Shown here piece after piece: positions 6,183 through 6,358 of a DNA stretch of 6,358 nt. The translations under genes and the position numbers were made by a program. How positions within the stretch are numbered: the stretch's first letter is position 1; each line of letters begins with the position of its first letter. Location: NCBI GenBank assembly GCA_023457325.1, contig JAEWLX010000013.1, positions 1 through 6,358 on the forward strand, in the 5' to 3' direction. The DNA comes from Bacillota bacterium (lineage in GTDB: Bacteria > Bacillota_I > Bacilli_A > RFN20 > CAG-826). Under the pieces are notes generated by a model. That model ran no database searches, was not told the DNA's origin, and saw nothing but the letters and a program-made list of their open reading frames with translations.

Positions 6183-6358
6183 AACGGCAGTTTTACTGCA
6201 TTGATAATTCTGGTGAATGTGTTGTTTGCTTCGTCGATATCTTTTATTCCACAAGATTTCAAATATTCATATGTAGAATCAAAGAATTTTTTAACGCCAT
6301 AGATGTCTTCATAATCATTGGTCTTAGGAATATAAATAACTATTCCTTTTCTTGCTCT
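6179..6358 (-). CDS. C-terminal end of an unrecognised protein (partial)
   Basis: The minus strand is open from the window edge (6358) for 59 codons to a TAG at 6181-6179. The visible part begins RARKGIVIYIPKTNDYEDIY and ends INAVKLPF. It is mixed in charge, with a hydrophobic strand-like GIVIYIP near its start and a helical, aromatic and lysine-rich middle. No membrane helix, signal or known motif is seen. I do not recognise the family. It converges on the diguanylate cyclase gene, sharing 4 bp with its end. Normal amino-acid composition and the uninterrupted frame to the edge support a real gene, but the fragment is short. Confidence 0.6.
   Translation of the reverse strand, partial: RARKGIVIYIPKTNDYEDIYGVKKFFDSTYEYLKSCGIKDIDEANNTFTRIINAVKLPF

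Noticed and set aside
6187..6199. GCAGT-TTT-ACTGC hairpin as terminator of the diguanylate cyclase gene
   Set aside because: The stem is only 5 bp, no T run follows, and it lies inside the coding frame of the converging gene.

Overview
The window looks like a piece of a low-GC Firmicutes or Mollicutes-like (Bacillota/Mycoplasmatota) chromosome. Hand counts of single lines run from about 15 to 50 % GC and average near 40 %. Shine-Dalgarno sites are AGGAG-like. All tryptophans checked are TGG and one gene ends in TGA, so the standard bacterial code fits. No mobile element, RNA gene, CRISPR array or virulence gene is visible. The genus cannot be named from the sequence.

Positions 1-3106 (minus strand) form a three-gene operon. 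Its order is a GGR-like FAD-dependent oxidoreductase, a 12-TM MFS transporter, and the N-terminal part of a DUF2804 protein that leaves the window at position 1. The first two genes are 8 bp apart and the second SD overlaps the preceding stop. The last two overlap by 41 bp. A sigma70-type promoter candidate lies at 3144-3171. Tight coupling suggests one pathway that oxidises or reduces and moves a small, probably hydrophobic or sugar-like molecule, but the substrate is not evident.

Positions 3187-4362 (minus strand) hold a small cupin followed directly (TAA then ATG, no gap) by a pirin. A TATAAT box and a 13-bp perfect palindrome lie upstream. The pair looks like a regulated redox or stress unit. 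Positions 4465-4914 (minus strand) encode a cysteine-rich DUF3795 protein.

A 149-bp divergent region (4915-5063) separates this leftward block from a rightward membrane diguanylate cyclase (5064-6182). That protein has six or so TM helices and a canonical GGDEF motif but lacks the arginine of the RxxD inhibition site. Its end overlaps by a few bases the C-terminal end of a converging, unrecognised minus-strand gene (6179 to beyond 6358).

Most of the window is ordinary accessory metabolism and signalling. The best candidate for something not well described is the FAD oxidoreductase - MFS - DUF2804 operon.
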